Notes: a model not told the origin generated them from the letters alone. Shown: positions 8,956 to 18,265, counted from the first letter of the stretch. The stretch: 64,000 nt of DNA from Paenibacillus sp. FSL H7-0326 (GCF_001955535.1 NZ_MPVN01000001.1:1364001-1428000); one strand, 5' to 3'. Numbers and translations: made by a program.

Positions 8956-10719
8956 TTATTGCACTCTAAGTTTGTCTACTAATGTCTCTAATTCGCCTGC
9001 AACCTCGTTCATTTGTTCCGCTGAATCAAAAATCTTGGCAAAAGCAGCCTGCTGCTCTTGAGCACTACGCTCAATTTGACCGGAGACTACTGAATTCTTC
9101 TCAGCCATATCCGCAAGTGATTTGATTGAAGCCGTAATTTGCTCCGTTTCTGCAACCATCTGCTGTGTAGCGGCAGATACTTCTTGAATTTGGCTTGTGA
9201 CGGAATCGGTTGAAATTAGAATGCCTTTGAAGATCGAGCCGGTTTCTTTGACGATCTCAATACCTTTGGCTACATTTTGCTCTCCATCACCAATGGCCTC
9301 TACAGCGAGAGCCGTCTCATCCTGGATGTATCCGATCAATTCTGCGATCTGATCTGCTGATTTCTTAGAGGCTTCGGACAGCTTCTTCACTTCATCCGCT
9401 ACGACTGCAAATCCTCGTCCCTCTTCACCAGCTCTTGCCGCTTCAATACTAGCATTCAGAGACAACAGGTTCGTCTGTGAAGCAAGCTCTGTAATCACTT
9501 GAACGATCTGGCCAATTTCGCCGGAACGCATCTGCAGCTTCTCAATAATATCTACCGAGTTCTTAACCGAACGATTGATGGAGTTCATCTGCTCAATGAC
9601 CTGATCTACATTCTGATGTCCTACCTCAGACTGCTCCTTCATCTGCAAAGAAATCTCGGACAGCTCGGAAGTATTCCCGGCAATCGTGGTTACACCCGAT
9701 GAGATCTCTTCGAGCGAAACGACGCTCTCTGATATCGACACACTTTGCTTCGCAACACTATTGGTCATTTCTTCAATATTTTTCGTAATATCTACCGTAT
9801 TTTCGTTGTTAACTTCAACCGCACTGAACAAGAATTTGGATTGCTCCGCGGATTGCTCGGATACCTTCTTGATCGTAGTCACCAAACGACCAATGTTACT
9901 TGCTGTGGTGTTGAATTTCTCGTTGACTTGTCCAAGCTCATCATCACTCGTTCTCAGCTGTACGGTAAAGTCACCCTTACTCAATTTGTCTAGTGCTCCC
10001 ATCAGCTCTTTGATCGGCTTGAAGGTCTGTCTAATGGTGATATATTGCAATGCCAGAACGACAACTAGAGTAATAAGCAGCGCAAGAAGGGTATAAGTCA
10101 GCAGCTCCTGCTTGCCCGTTGCAATCAGACTTGCATCCACATCAATTCCCATATATGCAAATACTTCGCCTGCTCCATTCACAAAGGGATACAGTACCGT
10201 AATCCATGTACCATAATCATCGTTATAAGCAGCGGTGTAGGCTATTTCCTTGCTTTCAAGCATCTCCTTCACGCCGTCTGCATGAATTTGAGGCTGTGCG
10301 TACATGTCGCCAAGTGCCATATCTTCTGCAGCGAACATCTCAAGCACTGCCGTTGGCAGTGCAATGATCGAGGTTTGCGTACCCTCTTCCAGCTCCGGTC
10401 CAAAGATATAGCCTTGTGCTACATTGGGATGGGTCTTGGATAACTCATCAAATACAGCTGTAATTTGCTGTTGAATCGGAGAATTCGGATCCGGGTTATT
10501 TTTCGCTGCTTCCGCATCTTCCACAGATACCTGGCTTCCCAGAGCCTCCATTAATTTTCCGGAATCGGATTGAAGCTGTTTGGTCAATACATTACCTTGA
10601 ATAAACTGACTGCAGCCAATAACGACAGCACCTGTAATAATGATATAGAAGCTTGTGAGTATCATATTTCTAGCAACAATGCTCAGGTTTTTGAAGCTCC
10701 ACTTTTTTAACTTACTCAT
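8956..10719 (-). CDS. methyl-accepting chemotaxis protein
   Basis: A 587-residue chemoreceptor. A transmembrane helix near 18-38 and a second near 207-227 flank an extracellular Cache-like sensor. A HAMP domain follows (about 228-280), and then a coiled-coil signalling domain whose tip carries [20 protein letters not shown] and [13 protein letters not shown], the CheA/CheW contact hairpin. The ligand is not apparent. It is the first gene after the riboswitch and sigma-D-like promoter and is followed after 20 bases by the NRPS gene, an unusual partner for a chemoreceptor. Confidence 0.93.
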   Translation of the reverse strand: MSKLKKWSFKNLSIVARNMILTSFYIIITGAVVIGCSQFIQGNVLTKQLQSDSGKLMEALGSQVSVEDAEAAKNNPDPNSPIQQQITAVFDELSKTHPNVAQGYIFGPELEEGTQTSIIALPTAVLEMFAAEDMALGDMYAQPQIHADGVKEMLESKEIAYTAAYNDDYGTWITVLYPFVNGAGEVFAYMGIDVDASLIATGKQELLTYTLLALLITLVVVLALQYITIRQTFKPIKELMGALDKLSKGDFTVQLRTSDDELGQVNEKFNTTASNIGRLVTTIKKVSEQSAEQSKFLFSAVEVNNENTVDITKNIEEMTNSVAKQSVSISESVVSLEEISSGVTTIAGNTSELSEISLQMKEQSEVGHQNVDQVIEQMNSINRSVKNSVDIIEKLQMRSGEIGQIVQVITELASQTNLLSLNASIEAARAGEEGRGFAVVADEVKKLSEASKKSADQIAELIGYIQDETALAVEAIGDGEQNVAKGIEIVKETGSIFKGILISTDSVTSQIQEVSAATQQMVAETEQITASIKSLADMAEKNSVVSGQIERSAQEQQAAFAKIFDSAEQMNEVAGELETLVDKLRVQ

Positions 10720-10842
10720 GTCTGACAGTTCTCTCCCTACTCATCCATATGTAGTTTCTATTTCATCTTAAATTGCATGGTAAACCTTCCAGCCTTGGTC
10801 GTTGGTGTTGCTTCCTCCTTTCTCATAGTTCGCTTTAAGAAA

Positions 10843-10885
10843 CAAAAAAATGAACCTATGGACAAAATAATGCCATGGCTCATTC
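10843..10885 (-). terminator. riboswitch expression-platform terminator
   Basis: On the minus strand AATGAGCCATGG pairs with CCATAGGTTCATT (one bulged A and one G-U pair), and the stem is followed by a run of seven T. It begins at the 3' edge of the c-di-GMP aptamer and precedes the chemoreceptor start by about 125 bases, as expected of a transcription-controlling riboswitch. Confidence 0.75.
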
Positions 10886-10962
10886 AAGCAACTGGCTGAC
10901 ATTTCCTTACGGAAGTAGTCCCTCTAGCTTTGCGTCACTGCTTTTCAACAGCTTTGCCACGT
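10884..10962 (-). promoter_or_regulatory. c-di-GMP-I (GEMM-I) riboswitch aptamer
   Basis: Read on the minus strand the element begins GTGGCAAAGC, then forms CTGTT-GAAA-AGCAG, a stem closed by a GNRA tetraloop. It continues with the highly conserved GACGCAAAGC, a second stem around TTCCGTAAGGAA and the closing AGCCAGTTGC. This order is the GEMM-I consensus. It is placed in the leader of a chemoreceptor gene, a common context for this riboswitch class. Whether the ligand turns expression on or off cannot be decided from the sequence alone. Confidence 0.82.
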
Positions 10963-11035
10963 ATTCAATTTACAAGTAGTGCTTAAGAACTAGAAAATCT
11001 ATATACACTAAAAGTAAACTGGTGTTCACTTTTAC

Positions 11036-11062
11036 TAATCGGCTTTTTTTGTTAGTTTTTTA
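11036..11062 (-). promoter_or_regulatory. sigma-D (FliA-type) promoter
   Basis: The minus strand reads TAAA, exactly 15 bases, then GCCGATTA. The B. subtilis sigma-D consensus is TAAA-N15-GCCGATAT, so 10 of 12 positions match with ideal spacing. It lies about 75 bases upstream of the riboswitch aptamer and points towards the chemoreceptor, which fits the motility/chemotaxis regulon. Confidence 0.75.
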
Positions 11063-11163
11063 ATACTATAAGACTATTTTTTGCATAAAATCTCTATTCT
11101 TAATTTAAATATGTACCCCCTCATGACCAGTTTCTAATTGCAAGGAATTATTTCACATTTCGA

Positions 11164-11206
11164 CAAAAAAAGCCCCTATCCCTAAATGGATGGAGCCTTA
11201 AACCTA
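11164..11206 (-). terminator. terminator downstream of the GNAT gene
   Basis: AAGGCTCC pairs with GGGGCTTT (with G-U pairs) and is followed by a T run on the minus strand. It lies about 50 bases after the stop of the GNAT gene at 11254. The stretch from 11063 to 11163 between it and the sigma-D-like promoter is AT-rich with nothing else that I recognise. Confidence 0.65.
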
Positions 11207-11253
11207 TTTTATAATCCCTAAACTAAAAATTTGAAACGATCTTTGAAAGGAGA

Positions 11254-11748
11254 TTACTCCTTCTCATATAAATTGATCTTCCAGCCGTTATCCCAGTGGA
11301 GCAGCTTCTTATGGATATATCCAGAAGTTACATAGTACTGATTTAGCCTCTCGTTATCTGCCATGCAGTCCAGCCTAATCTGCTTCTTTCCTTTCCTTCT
11401 TATGTAATCTTCTGCCCACAACAACAGCTCTCTGCCTACGCCTTGACCCAAATGTGATCTCTTGACGGCAAACCTGTGAATATATCCGGACGACACCGCA
11501 TCATTCAGATCGCCCCAGACAACCGGGTCAGACCAGCAAATGTACAGCGTACCTATAATGATCCCGTCCATTTTTGCCACAAAAAGCTCCAGCTCACGAT
11601 CCACAATCAATTGTTCGGTCTTCGCGAGGTTAAATTCATCAGGATGCCACTGGTTGATCCCTTTGGCCTGTATCCAGCGAGCCGCACCTGTCCACAGCTC
11701 TAATATTTCTGGACCATCCGTTAATCTTGCAGGAAGTACTTCAAGCAT
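11254..11748 (-). CDS. GNAT family N-acetyltransferase
   Basis: About 164 residues. Motif A is visible as RSHLGQGVGRELLLWAEDYI, and motif B includes NERLNQYYVTSGY. The ATG at 11748 is chosen because GAGG lies nine bases before it; an in-frame GTG lies five codons upstream. It starts 23 bases after the stop of the triple-GNAT gene and is likely in the same operon. It ends before a terminator at about 11200. The substrate is unknown. Confidence 0.85.
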   Translation of the reverse strand: MLEVLPARLTDGPEILELWTGAARWIQAKGINQWHPDEFNLAKTEQLIVDRELELFVAKMDGIIIGTLYICWSDPVVWGDLNDAVSSGYIHRFAVKRSHLGQGVGRELLLWAEDYIRRKGKKQIRLDCMADNERLNQYYVTSGYIHKKLLHWDNGWKINLYEKE

Positions 11749-11771
11749 GAACCGATTCCTCACCTTCTGTG

Positions 11772-13268
11772 TCAGCGAATTGTAAAGCTCTGAATTCTCT
11801 TGCCTTGTTCGTATCTGACCGTAAGATCCTCGCCAGCGGCTTCGGAAATTACCCGATTCCAGAATGCAATTGCTGGATAGTTATTTTCCAGCTGATTTAA
11901 TACCCATTTCCCTGTAACGGAACTAAATATGGCTCTGGCTGCCTGCGTGCCGACTCCGGCTCTTCTAAATTTACGTAGAATGAAAAAGTGAGCCAGCTTA
12001 TGGCTTCGCTCATCCTCCAATTGCTTAACAAGTACAAAGCCGGCAATCTCCCCGTTGGCTTTAACTATGTAAGCATTATAGCCGTCATAATGTTCCCAGT
12101 ATTTATGGAGATCCGATAATATGGGATAAGTACCTTGTTCACTAATTTTCTCGTTCGTAAACTCTGTAAAATCATATATATAGAACTGCACCAGATTCTT
12201 TATTACTGTTTTATCTGTCATCAGTGCCTGTAATACTTCTACTTTCACATTTGTATCGGGTTTAGCTGCTTTGTTCCCTAGAGCATTATTCTCTTTAGGC
12301 AGTTTCTTTACCATCTTATATCTTCCCGGCACCGGCTTATATCCCAGCAGGTCTCGATTAATGTGAAGCATGGGATGGTTCAGAGAGTCATTATTCGTAC
12401 GCAAGTACTTGATCTTCAACTGCTTCGCAAGCTGTACAGCGCTTACCTTCAATGCAAATCCGATTCCTCTGCCGAGGTACGCTTTATCTACCCCTGTATA
12501 TTCATGGTACATACTCTCCGTGGAGGTCTGATGCAGCAGATGCGCTACTCCGACGTACCGATCTCCATCCAGGGCGATCAGCACATACTCGGGCCTTGAG
12601 CCGGGCAGCTCCAATGTCCACTTCTTCCATTCTTGAAAATCAAAATAATCTCCGCTAATTCCCGGAATATCTCGGCTCGTTCCTTTATACAGCTCATAGA
12701 GCTTCTGTTCGGCCTCTGGCTCTAGCATCTCGGATAAAGGCTGAATAACAATTGAAGACTGTGAAGGCATCAATGATTCCAGGCCATCATTCGATAGCTC
12801 TAGGACAGATTCGAACTGATGTCTTTCTCGATCAAATCGACGATGCTCGGCAAATGCGATAGAGGAAGCATCATTATCATTCACTTCATAATTCAGCTTG
12901 CTTGCTCCGTTCAGGACAGCCCAATTCTCAAGCTCTCTGTACAGTGCTCGGCCAATGCCTTGCTTGCGGTAATCCGGATGAACAGCCAGAAGATGATTCA
13001 GCTCTCCTGCCTCGGTCCAAGGCGCTCTCCAGGATATTCCGTAGCCCACAACCTCTCCCTTCTCATTCACAGCGACCAAGCGATACCGGTCGAATCCGGC
13101 AAGATGTCCGTCCTCATTGATCCATAGTGATCCGGCAGCAGGAATTTTGGCATCCTCGTCAGCCAGATTCTCTGCAGATGTCGGTTCAGAGAAAACATAA
13201 CCGAGAATCTCCGCGATGGAAGAATAGTCTTCTGGAGTTCTGATTTTACGAATGATATAGCTCATCAT
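11772..13268 (-). CDS. triple-domain GNAT acetyltransferase
   Basis: A 498-residue protein in which three GNAT-like units follow each other. Unit one (about 1-165) has HPDYRKQGIGRALYREL. Unit two (about 170-325) has VDKAYLGRGIGFALKVSAVQ and NHPMLHINRDLLGYKP. Unit three (about 345-498) has RKFRRAGVGTQAARAIF and AIAFWNRVI. Tandem double GNATs are common; a third unit of the type usually encoded as a separate gene is unusual. A linker rich in Lys and Asn near 326-345 marks the second junction. The start has GGGGG just upstream. Confidence 0.85.
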   Translation of the reverse strand: MMSYIIRKIRTPEDYSSIAEILGYVFSEPTSAENLADEDAKIPAAGSLWINEDGHLAGFDRYRLVAVNEKGEVVGYGISWRAPWTEAGELNHLLAVHPDYRKQGIGRALYRELENWAVLNGASKLNYEVNDNDASSIAFAEHRRFDRERHQFESVLELSNDGLESLMPSQSSIVIQPLSEMLEPEAEQKLYELYKGTSRDIPGISGDYFDFQEWKKWTLELPGSRPEYVLIALDGDRYVGVAHLLHQTSTESMYHEYTGVDKAYLGRGIGFALKVSAVQLAKQLKIKYLRTNNDSLNHPMLHINRDLLGYKPVPGRYKMVKKLPKENNALGNKAAKPDTNVKVEVLQALMTDKTVIKNLVQFYIYDFTEFTNEKISEQGTYPILSDLHKYWEHYDGYNAYIVKANGEIAGFVLVKQLEDERSHKLAHFFILRKFRRAGVGTQAARAIFSSVTGKWVLNQLENNYPAIAFWNRVISEAAGEDLTVRYEQGKRIQSFTIR

Positions 13269-13298
13269 GTTCCCCCAATCTCATATTCAGCAGCATAT

Positions 13299-13334
13299 AA
13301 AAAAAGCCCACCGTGTCTCATTTCTTCGGGTGGG
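13299..13334 (-). terminator. terminator overlapping the isochorismatase-like gene end
   Basis: CCCACC and GGTGGG form the stem, and seven T follow on the minus strand. The stop codon of the gene at 13318 lies in the loop. Confidence 0.75.
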
Positions 13335-13827
13335 TAAGGCTTGCTGCGAATAGCTCAACGACAGTATAAGATATGATCTGCCTGTCACGATATGTCGTTT
13401 GAACTGCATCTTCTCTGGAGCTCAGAATACCGCCTTGCAGAACCGCCGTGTTGAAGCCTCTTTCGATGGCACCATTATATGTGAACAAGACACAGTGTTC
13501 TGCCGCAAAACCAGAAACGATGACAAGCTCTACTCCTTTGTCTTTGAGAATCGATTCCAGCTCCGTTTGCCAAAATGCATTGGAATGGACCTTGTTAACG
13601 GTGATATCTCCAGCTTCTATATGTATCTCCGGTATAAAATCATAGGCTGCATCGTCTGGATGGTCTGCACCTTCTATATCCTTGATATGGACGACGACCT
13701 GATCATTCTCGCGAAGCCGATCCGCTACGTAATTGATATACTCACAGGCATTGTGCTTATCCTGCGGTTTAACCTGGTCCTTCAGTAATAGCTCCTGCAT
13801 ATCCACGATCAGTAAAGCAATCTTCAA
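13318..13827 (-). CDS. isochorismatase-like cysteine hydrolase
   Basis: About 169 residues. The N-terminus KIALLIVDMQELL carries the conserved Asp of the isochorismatase-like fold, a Lys lies in NKVHSNAF, and the catalytic Cys is in GFAAEHCVLFT. The TTG at 13827 is the best start because GGAGG lies six bases upstream and the motif then begins at residue 2. Family members hydrolyse amides or vinyl ethers (nicotinamidase, isochorismatase and others); the substrate here is undetermined. Confidence 0.85.
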   Translation of the reverse strand: MKIALLIVDMQELLLKDQVKPQDKHNACEYINYVADRLRENDQVVVHIKDIEGADHPDDAAYDFIPEIHIEAGDITVNKVHSNAFWQTELESILKDKGVELVIVSGFAAEHCVLFTYNGAIERGFNTAVLQGGILSSREDAVQTTYRDRQIISYTVVELFAASLTHPKK

Positions 13828-13931
13828 ATCGTATCCTCCATTCATTTTTCAAATCCTGTAATTCACTATACTTCATCACGGCTCATTCCGTCTTGGTAGT
13901 AAATTTCTATAACCATCTTGCCTTCTGCAGG

Positions 13932-14447
13932 CTAACCAATGTCTTGCTTATCTCCACTTGATCTAATTATACGCCGTACCTGCTCCACTACCTGATTCAT
14001 TGTTACATTACTTGTATCTATTCGGTTAGTTTGCATATTCTTATAACCTTGGAGTCTATCTACGCTTCGCTTAATCTCTTCCTCGGTTCGCTGATCCTGC
14101 TCCATTCTCTTCCTTAAGGCAGTCTCCGAGCAAGTCAGCGTGATCGTTTCTACCTGAAACTCCAACCCGCTGAGTCTGTCCAACAGTTCATCCCTGATCT
14201 CTTCCTTATGAAGAACCCAGCTTAGGATGACGTAGTCAAATGTGGAATTCGTAAGATAATTACGAAGCAAATAGGTAATGTTGTCCATGACCATCTGAAT
14301 GTTCTCTTCGCTGAACACCCAAGGATTCATCATCCAGCACCAGTCTCCATCGAGCCAGACGGATCTGTCCAGTGATTTATGGACCTCTTTACTTACCGTT
14401 GTTTTACCGACACCCATCGTTCCGTTAATAATAATTAATTTTTTCAT
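13932..14447 (-). CDS. P-loop kinase-like nucleotide-binding protein
   Basis: A 171-residue cytosolic protein with a Walker A motif GTMGVGKTTVSKEV at residues 9-22 and an acidic DGDWCW downstream. The C-terminal half contains RKRMEQDQRTEEE, which could be a lid region. It resembles AAA_18/shikimate-kinase-like small-molecule kinases, but the substrate cannot be told. It stands alone between the isochorismatase-like gene and the GrpB gene. Confidence 0.75.
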   Translation of the reverse strand: MKKLIIINGTMGVGKTTVSKEVHKSLDRSVWLDGDWCWMMNPWVFSEENIQMVMDNITYLLRNYLTNSTFDYVILSWVLHKEEIRDELLDRLSGLEFQVETITLTCSETALRKRMEQDQRTEEEIKRSVDRLQGYKNMQTNRIDTSNVTMNQVVEQVRRIIRSSGDKQDIG

Positions 14448-14547
14448 TGATCATGTGTCCTTCATTTTCGTAAATTAGCCAAGCCGCCAGGAAGCGCACA
14501 TACTCCATCGATATTTTCATTTACCATTAGAATCTTGTTGTCTTGAG

Positions 14548-14570
14548 TAAAAACCGGCGGATGTCCGCCT
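14548..14570 (-). terminator. terminator after the GrpB-family gene
   Basis: GGCGG-ACAT-CCGCC is followed by GG and a T run on the minus strand, 17 bases after the gene end. Confidence 0.7.
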
Positions 14571-14586
14571 CTCCCAATAGACTAGA

Positions 14587-15138
14587 TCAAGATATCAAGC
14601 CCTTGCTACGCAGTCTTGCAATCAATTCCTTATCTTCCCTCGCCTGCTGGATCGTCTGGATAATAAAATCCGATTTCCCTTCGGTATAGGCCACACGGTC
14701 ATAGGTATGCGCTGCTTGCAGCTTCTTTTTGAGCCGATCATATTCCTGCTTGACCTCTTCATGGGATTTCAGATAATCGCGAAACAGCAACTGGTTAATC
14801 CAATGCGGACCCTTGAACTTGTATACATGCAAGTGATGGGTTCCAGCTCTCCATTTTCCCTTTCGAAAAAAGAGCCGCTCTGGAAATTCAGGCTTATGTA
14901 CATATTCATATCCGATCCCTGCCAAACGTTCAATCACCGCCTCATTCACAAGACTAAGCTCTTCTACTCCGGCCATCATATCAATGGTAGGCTTGGAGTC
15001 CATACCAGGAACAGCGGTGCTGCCGATATGTTCAAGGAAGACAGGAAGACCTTCGAAGCTATATCGTATTTTCTTCTGTTCATGCTCGTAGTCCTGCATC
15101 CATTCCGCGTTGTATGAAGAAATAATGACTTGTTCCAT
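14587..15138 (-). CDS. GrpB family (UPF0157) protein
   Basis: About 183 residues. The family signatures are EHIGSTAVPGMDSKPTIDMM and HHLHVYKFKGPHW, with FRDYLKSHEEV after them. The family belongs to the nucleotidyltransferase superfamily; its activity is mostly uncharacterised. The start MEQVIIS follows AAAGGA at good spacing; eight upstream in-frame codons are unlikely to be translated. Confidence 0.88.
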   Translation of the reverse strand: MEQVIISSYNAEWMQDYEHEQKKIRYSFEGLPVFLEHIGSTAVPGMDSKPTIDMMAGVEELSLVNEAVIERLAGIGYEYVHKPEFPERLFFRKGKWRAGTHHLHVYKFKGPHWINQLLFRDYLKSHEEVKQEYDRLKKKLQAAHTYDRVAYTEGKSDFIIQTIQQAREDKELIARLRSKGLIS

Positions 15139-15168
15139 AAATGTTTCCTTTCGTGAATACATATGTGT

Positions 15169-15840
15169 TCAGCTATTTGTCTGCACGGGTATGATCTCAA
15201 TACTCAAATCGCTGGCTATAATGTAAAAAATATTCATGCTGTTCATCAGCATTCGAATCTCAAATAAACCTCCTTCAGTTATATCAATTTCAGGGTATAG
15301 CACGACATCATTCATAATCCCCGGGTAGTTATTAAACACCTTCACTCCGGTAAAGCATAATTGGTACTGGTGCTCAGGATATCCGACGAGGTCAAGAAGA
15401 ATATCCACCTGTTGATGCTCCGTCCGTACATCTATAATACTAGCATCATGCAAGTGAAATTCCTTATCTAATCTTCGAACCTCTGCTGGCAGCTGCTCTT
15501 GTATGGAGTTATAGTGTTCCCAGTACCTGTCGCGAATCGTTTTCCATTTAAGGTCCCACTCCTTCTTCCATGTACCGATCTCTGCCTTCATTTCAGGGCT
15601 GTGAATATAGCAATCCATAATGCTCTCGTCATATACGTACTTTAACAAGTGAGCAGGCAAGAATTGCAGCATATGAGGGCGCAGCCATTCAAATCGGTCT
15701 CGTGACTCCTGATAGAAGTCCCTGCCTTCTGCAGCGAGCCATTGCATCTCCTCTTGGCGCTGTTCCTCCGATTCGAAGTAACTTCCCATGCAGCCTCTTA
15801 CCTGCATTTCGTTGTATAAATCCACCGTAAAATATCTCAT
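15169..15840 (-). CDS. DUF4085-like hypothetical protein
   Basis: About 223 residues beginning MRYFTVDLYNEMQ, which with GTWKKEWDLKWKTI and FHLHDASI resembles the DUF4085 family as I remember it; the function is unknown. There is no signal peptide or membrane segment. GGAGAG precedes the ATG at 15840. It follows the gene at 15863 by 22 bases and precedes the GrpB gene by 30 bases, so these are probably co-transcribed. Confidence 0.6.
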   Translation of the reverse strand: MRYFTVDLYNEMQVRGCMGSYFESEEQRQEEMQWLAAEGRDFYQESRDRFEWLRPHMLQFLPAHLLKYVYDESIMDCYIHSPEMKAEIGTWKKEWDLKWKTIRDRYWEHYNSIQEQLPAEVRRLDKEFHLHDASIIDVRTEHQQVDILLDLVGYPEHQYQLCFTGVKVFNNYPGIMNDVVLYPEIDITEGGLFEIRMLMNSMNIFYIIASDLSIEIIPVQTNS

Positions 15841-15862
15841 TTTTTCTACTCTCCGACCTCTC

Positions 15863-16498
15863 CTATAGCGGATATTGAAGAAGAATCTGCTCACTCTTCA
15901 GCCCTTCATGAAAAAGATAATTATGGTCTGCGCCAACGACACATAGTATTTTTCGTTGCGTATTCGCCTTGATCGCATTCTTTGCCCGCTGAATCATAAT
16001 CTGATTCCTGACGATCCATCTAAAATTCACTGCTGCCGAATTAACTTCATACATCCATTCATATTTTTGCTTCGTTACTTGATCAAATTCTGCGGAGTTA
16101 AATGGAATATTGCCATATGACCAAGTATCCATCTGCATCTGGAACCATTCATCATCCTGCTTCTCAAGCACAAGACGTTTCTCTTCTGGAAAAGGCAAAA
16201 AAGGATCAAAATCATTCCATACATCCAGCTCAAACCAGTCAATCGGAACGAACTCTACCCCATGCTCCTCACAATAAGGAAAGATCAGCTCCCAGTACTC
16301 ACTTGCTGGTTCGCCCCAATAGCCCTGCTCATGCTTGTTATTTAAGTACTTCTGCCAACTGTCAGGATGAACTTCACCGCAGATCAGGTCAGGCTCAAAG
16401 CGATGGATCACTTCTCGATATAGATCAAGAGAACAATGATACTGCTCTCTCAGGCTCTCATTATGAATCGTTCCCAGAATTCCAACAACGGGTCTCAT
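15863..16498 (-). CDS. hypothetical protein, TraB/ChaN/EreA-like features
   Basis: About 211 residues. GILGTIHNESLR at the start, LICGEVHPDSW in the first third and VVGADHNYLF near the end resemble the GxxH...E...H pattern of the erythromycin-esterase/ChaN/TIKI fold, which would make it a metal-dependent hydrolase. This is a weak motif-level inference. It lies 27 bases downstream of cysK on the same strand. Confidence 0.5.
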   Translation of the reverse strand: MRPVVGILGTIHNESLREQYHCSLDLYREVIHRFEPDLICGEVHPDSWQKYLNNKHEQGYWGEPASEYWELIFPYCEEHGVEFVPIDWFELDVWNDFDPFLPFPEEKRLVLEKQDDEWFQMQMDTWSYGNIPFNSAEFDQVTKQKYEWMYEVNSAAVNFRWIVRNQIMIQRAKNAIKANTQRKILCVVGADHNYLFHEGLKSEQILLQYPL

Positions 16499-16525
16499 AA
16501 GCAATACCCCATTCATTTTAGTGTG

Positions 16526-17467
16526 TTATACATCTGGATATAAGGCGGTAGATAAATATCTCTCACCTGTATCAGGGAGAATGACGACTATCAACTTCCC
16601 TTTATTCTCAGGCCTCTTTGCAAGGGTTAATGCAGCAGACACTGCTGCCCCTGAGGAAATACCAACAAGAAGCCCTTCACTTCTAGCCAGCAGCCTTGAA
16701 ACTTGCATCGCTTCATCATTTCTGACTGTAACAATCTCATCAATGACAGAGCGGTTAAAGTTGTCTGGAATAAATCCGGCACCGATGCCTTGTATGGAGT
16801 GCAGTCCCTTTTGGCCGCCTGACAGTACTGGAGAATCGTAAGGCTCGACAGCAACGACTTGAATGTTCTTGTTCTTATTCTTCAGAAATTCACCTACCCC
16901 GGAGATGGTACCTCCAGTACCTACACCCGCAACGAAGATATCAATGTTGCCTTCTGTATCTCTCCATATTTCTTCTGCTGTCGTTTGTTTATGTATTGCT
17001 GGATTAGCCGGGTTCTTGAATTGCTGAGGTATATAGGAGCCTGGTATTTCTGCCGCCAGTTCCTCTGCCTTCTTGATTGCTCCTGCCATTCCCTCTTGTG
17101 CCGGTGTAAGTACTAATTCAGCTCCAAGTGCAGTGAGCAGCTTACGACGCTCTACACTAAAGCTTTCCGGGAGCGTAATTATCAATTTATATCCTAGAGC
17201 AGCCGCAGCAAATGCCAATCCCACACCAGTATTGCCGCTGGTCGGTTCGATAAGAATTGAATCCTGTGTAATAAGCCCGAGTTCCTCCGCATCTTTAATC
17301 ATGGCATAGCCAATTCTATCTTTTACACTTCCTGCTGGATTAAAGTACTCTAGCTTAGCATACATAGTAGATTCAATCTGTTGGACTTTTGAAAAATGAC
17401 TTAATTCTAAGAGAGGTGTATTTCCGATAAGCTCGGTAAGGTTTTTGGCGATACGGCTCAAGTTCAT
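16526..17467 (-). CDS. cysK: cysteine synthase A (O-acetylserine sulfhydrylase)
   Basis: A 313-residue PLP enzyme that makes cysteine from O-acetylserine and sulfide. The PLP lysine lies in [11 protein letters not shown], the substrate loop is [11 protein letters not shown], the phosphate-binding [15 protein letters not shown] follows, and a C-terminal Ser lies in [10 protein letters not shown]. Length and motifs fit CysK; CBS-domain extensions are absent. It is divergent from msrA, with a perfect palindrome in the shared upstream region. Confidence 0.93.
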   Translation of the reverse strand: MNLSRIAKNLTELIGNTPLLELSHFSKVQQIESTMYAKLEYFNPAGSVKDRIGYAMIKDAEELGLITQDSILIEPTSGNTGVGLAFAAAALGYKLIITLPESFSVERRKLLTALGAELVLTPAQEGMAGAIKKAEELAAEIPGSYIPQQFKNPANPAIHKQTTAEEIWRDTEGNIDIFVAGVGTGGTISGVGEFLKNKNKNIQVVAVEPYDSPVLSGGQKGLHSIQGIGAGFIPDNFNRSVIDEIVTVRNDEAMQVSRLLARSEGLLVGISSGAAVSAALTLAKRPENKGKLIVVILPDTGERYLSTALYPDV

Positions 17468-17484
17468 CCCTCCAGCTAGATAAT

Positions 17485-17503
17485 ACCAACCAACGAGGTT
17501 GGT
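17485..17503. promoter_or_regulatory. palindromic putative operator between cysK and msrA
   Basis: ACCAACC-AACGA-GGTTGGT is a perfect seven-base dyad with a five-base centre, 18 bases upstream of the cysK start codon. Rrf2-family regulators such as CymR use sites of this general size near cysteine genes. The identity of the regulator is inference. Confidence 0.5.
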
Positions 17504-17653
17504 TATACTAAAAAGCTAACATAGATGGAAAATAAATACAAACAATACTTGAATAATGAATTAGAATCGAGCATATCTGTCCCCAGCGGAAGGAAATTTG
17601 GTATACTGAAGGACAACTATACACTAGTAGACTTACTGAAAGAGGTTGGACAC

Positions 17654-18169
17654 ATGGAAAAAGCGACATTTGCAGGCGGATGCTTCTGGTGCATGGTTAC
17701 TCCATTTGAGGAGCTGCCCGGCATCCACGGTATCGTATCAGGTTACACAGGGGGTTCTGTAAAGAATCCTACATATGAACAGGTCAAGACCGGAACGACA
17801 GGTCACTATGAAGTCGTCGAAATTACTTTTGATCCAGAGCTGTTTCCATACGAGAAGCTGCTGGAGTTGTTCTGGCCTCAAATTGATCCGACAGACGAAG
17901 GCGGGCAATTCCAAGATCGTGGCAGTCAGTACAAGACGGCTGTTTTTTATCATAATGAGCATCAGCGAGAGCTTGCTCTGGCTTCCAAAAAAGAGGTAGC
18001 AGAAAGCGGGCGGTTTGATAAACCGATTGTCACTGAGATCCTGCCAGCGGCTACATTCTACCCTGCGGAAGAATATCATCAGGACTACCATAAGAAGAAT
18101 CAGAAGCATTATAAGGAAGACCGGGAGAAATCAGGCCGTGATGAATTTATTGCGGAAAATTGGAAGTAG
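17654..18169 (+). CDS. msrA: peptide-methionine (S)-S-oxide reductase
   Basis: A 171-residue enzyme that repairs methionine-S-sulfoxide in proteins using thioredoxin. The catalytic Cys lies in the GGCFWC motif at residues 8-13, followed by VVSGYTGG-like and GHYEVVEITFDP signatures. The start is set at MEKATFAGG because AGAGG lies eight bases upstream; the open frame extends 43 codons further without a family match. One of only a few plus-strand genes here, it is divergent from cysK, joining sulfur assimilation and oxidative repair. Confidence 0.93.
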   Translation: MEKATFAGGCFWCMVTPFEELPGIHGIVSGYTGGSVKNPTYEQVKTGTTGHYEVVEITFDPELFPYEKLLELFWPQIDPTDEGGQFQDRGSQYKTAVFYHNEHQRELALASKKEVAESGRFDKPIVTEILPAATFYPAEEYHQDYHKKNQKHYKEDREKSGRDEFIAENWK

Positions 18170-18193
18170 AAGATTTCTGATCGTATAAACTTC

Positions 18194-18259
18194 AAAAAGA
18201 GAGCCAGACACTGTACAGCAAAGTGAATGCTTCGCCCTTATAGGTCTTGGCTCTTTTTT
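18194..18259. terminator. bidirectional terminator between msrA and a convergent gene
   Basis: AAAAAGAGCCAGAC pairs with GTCTTGGCTCTTTTT with one bulge and a loop of about 35 bases. A- and T-runs on both sides suit both convergent genes. Confidence 0.75.
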
Positions 18260-18265
18260 CAACAC

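Noticed and set aside
10720..10842. Tiny frame MQFKMK and an isolated AAAGGAGG in the chemoreceptor leader
   Set aside because: The strong ribosome site has no start codon at usable distance and the six-codon frame is too short to judge; both are probably chance.
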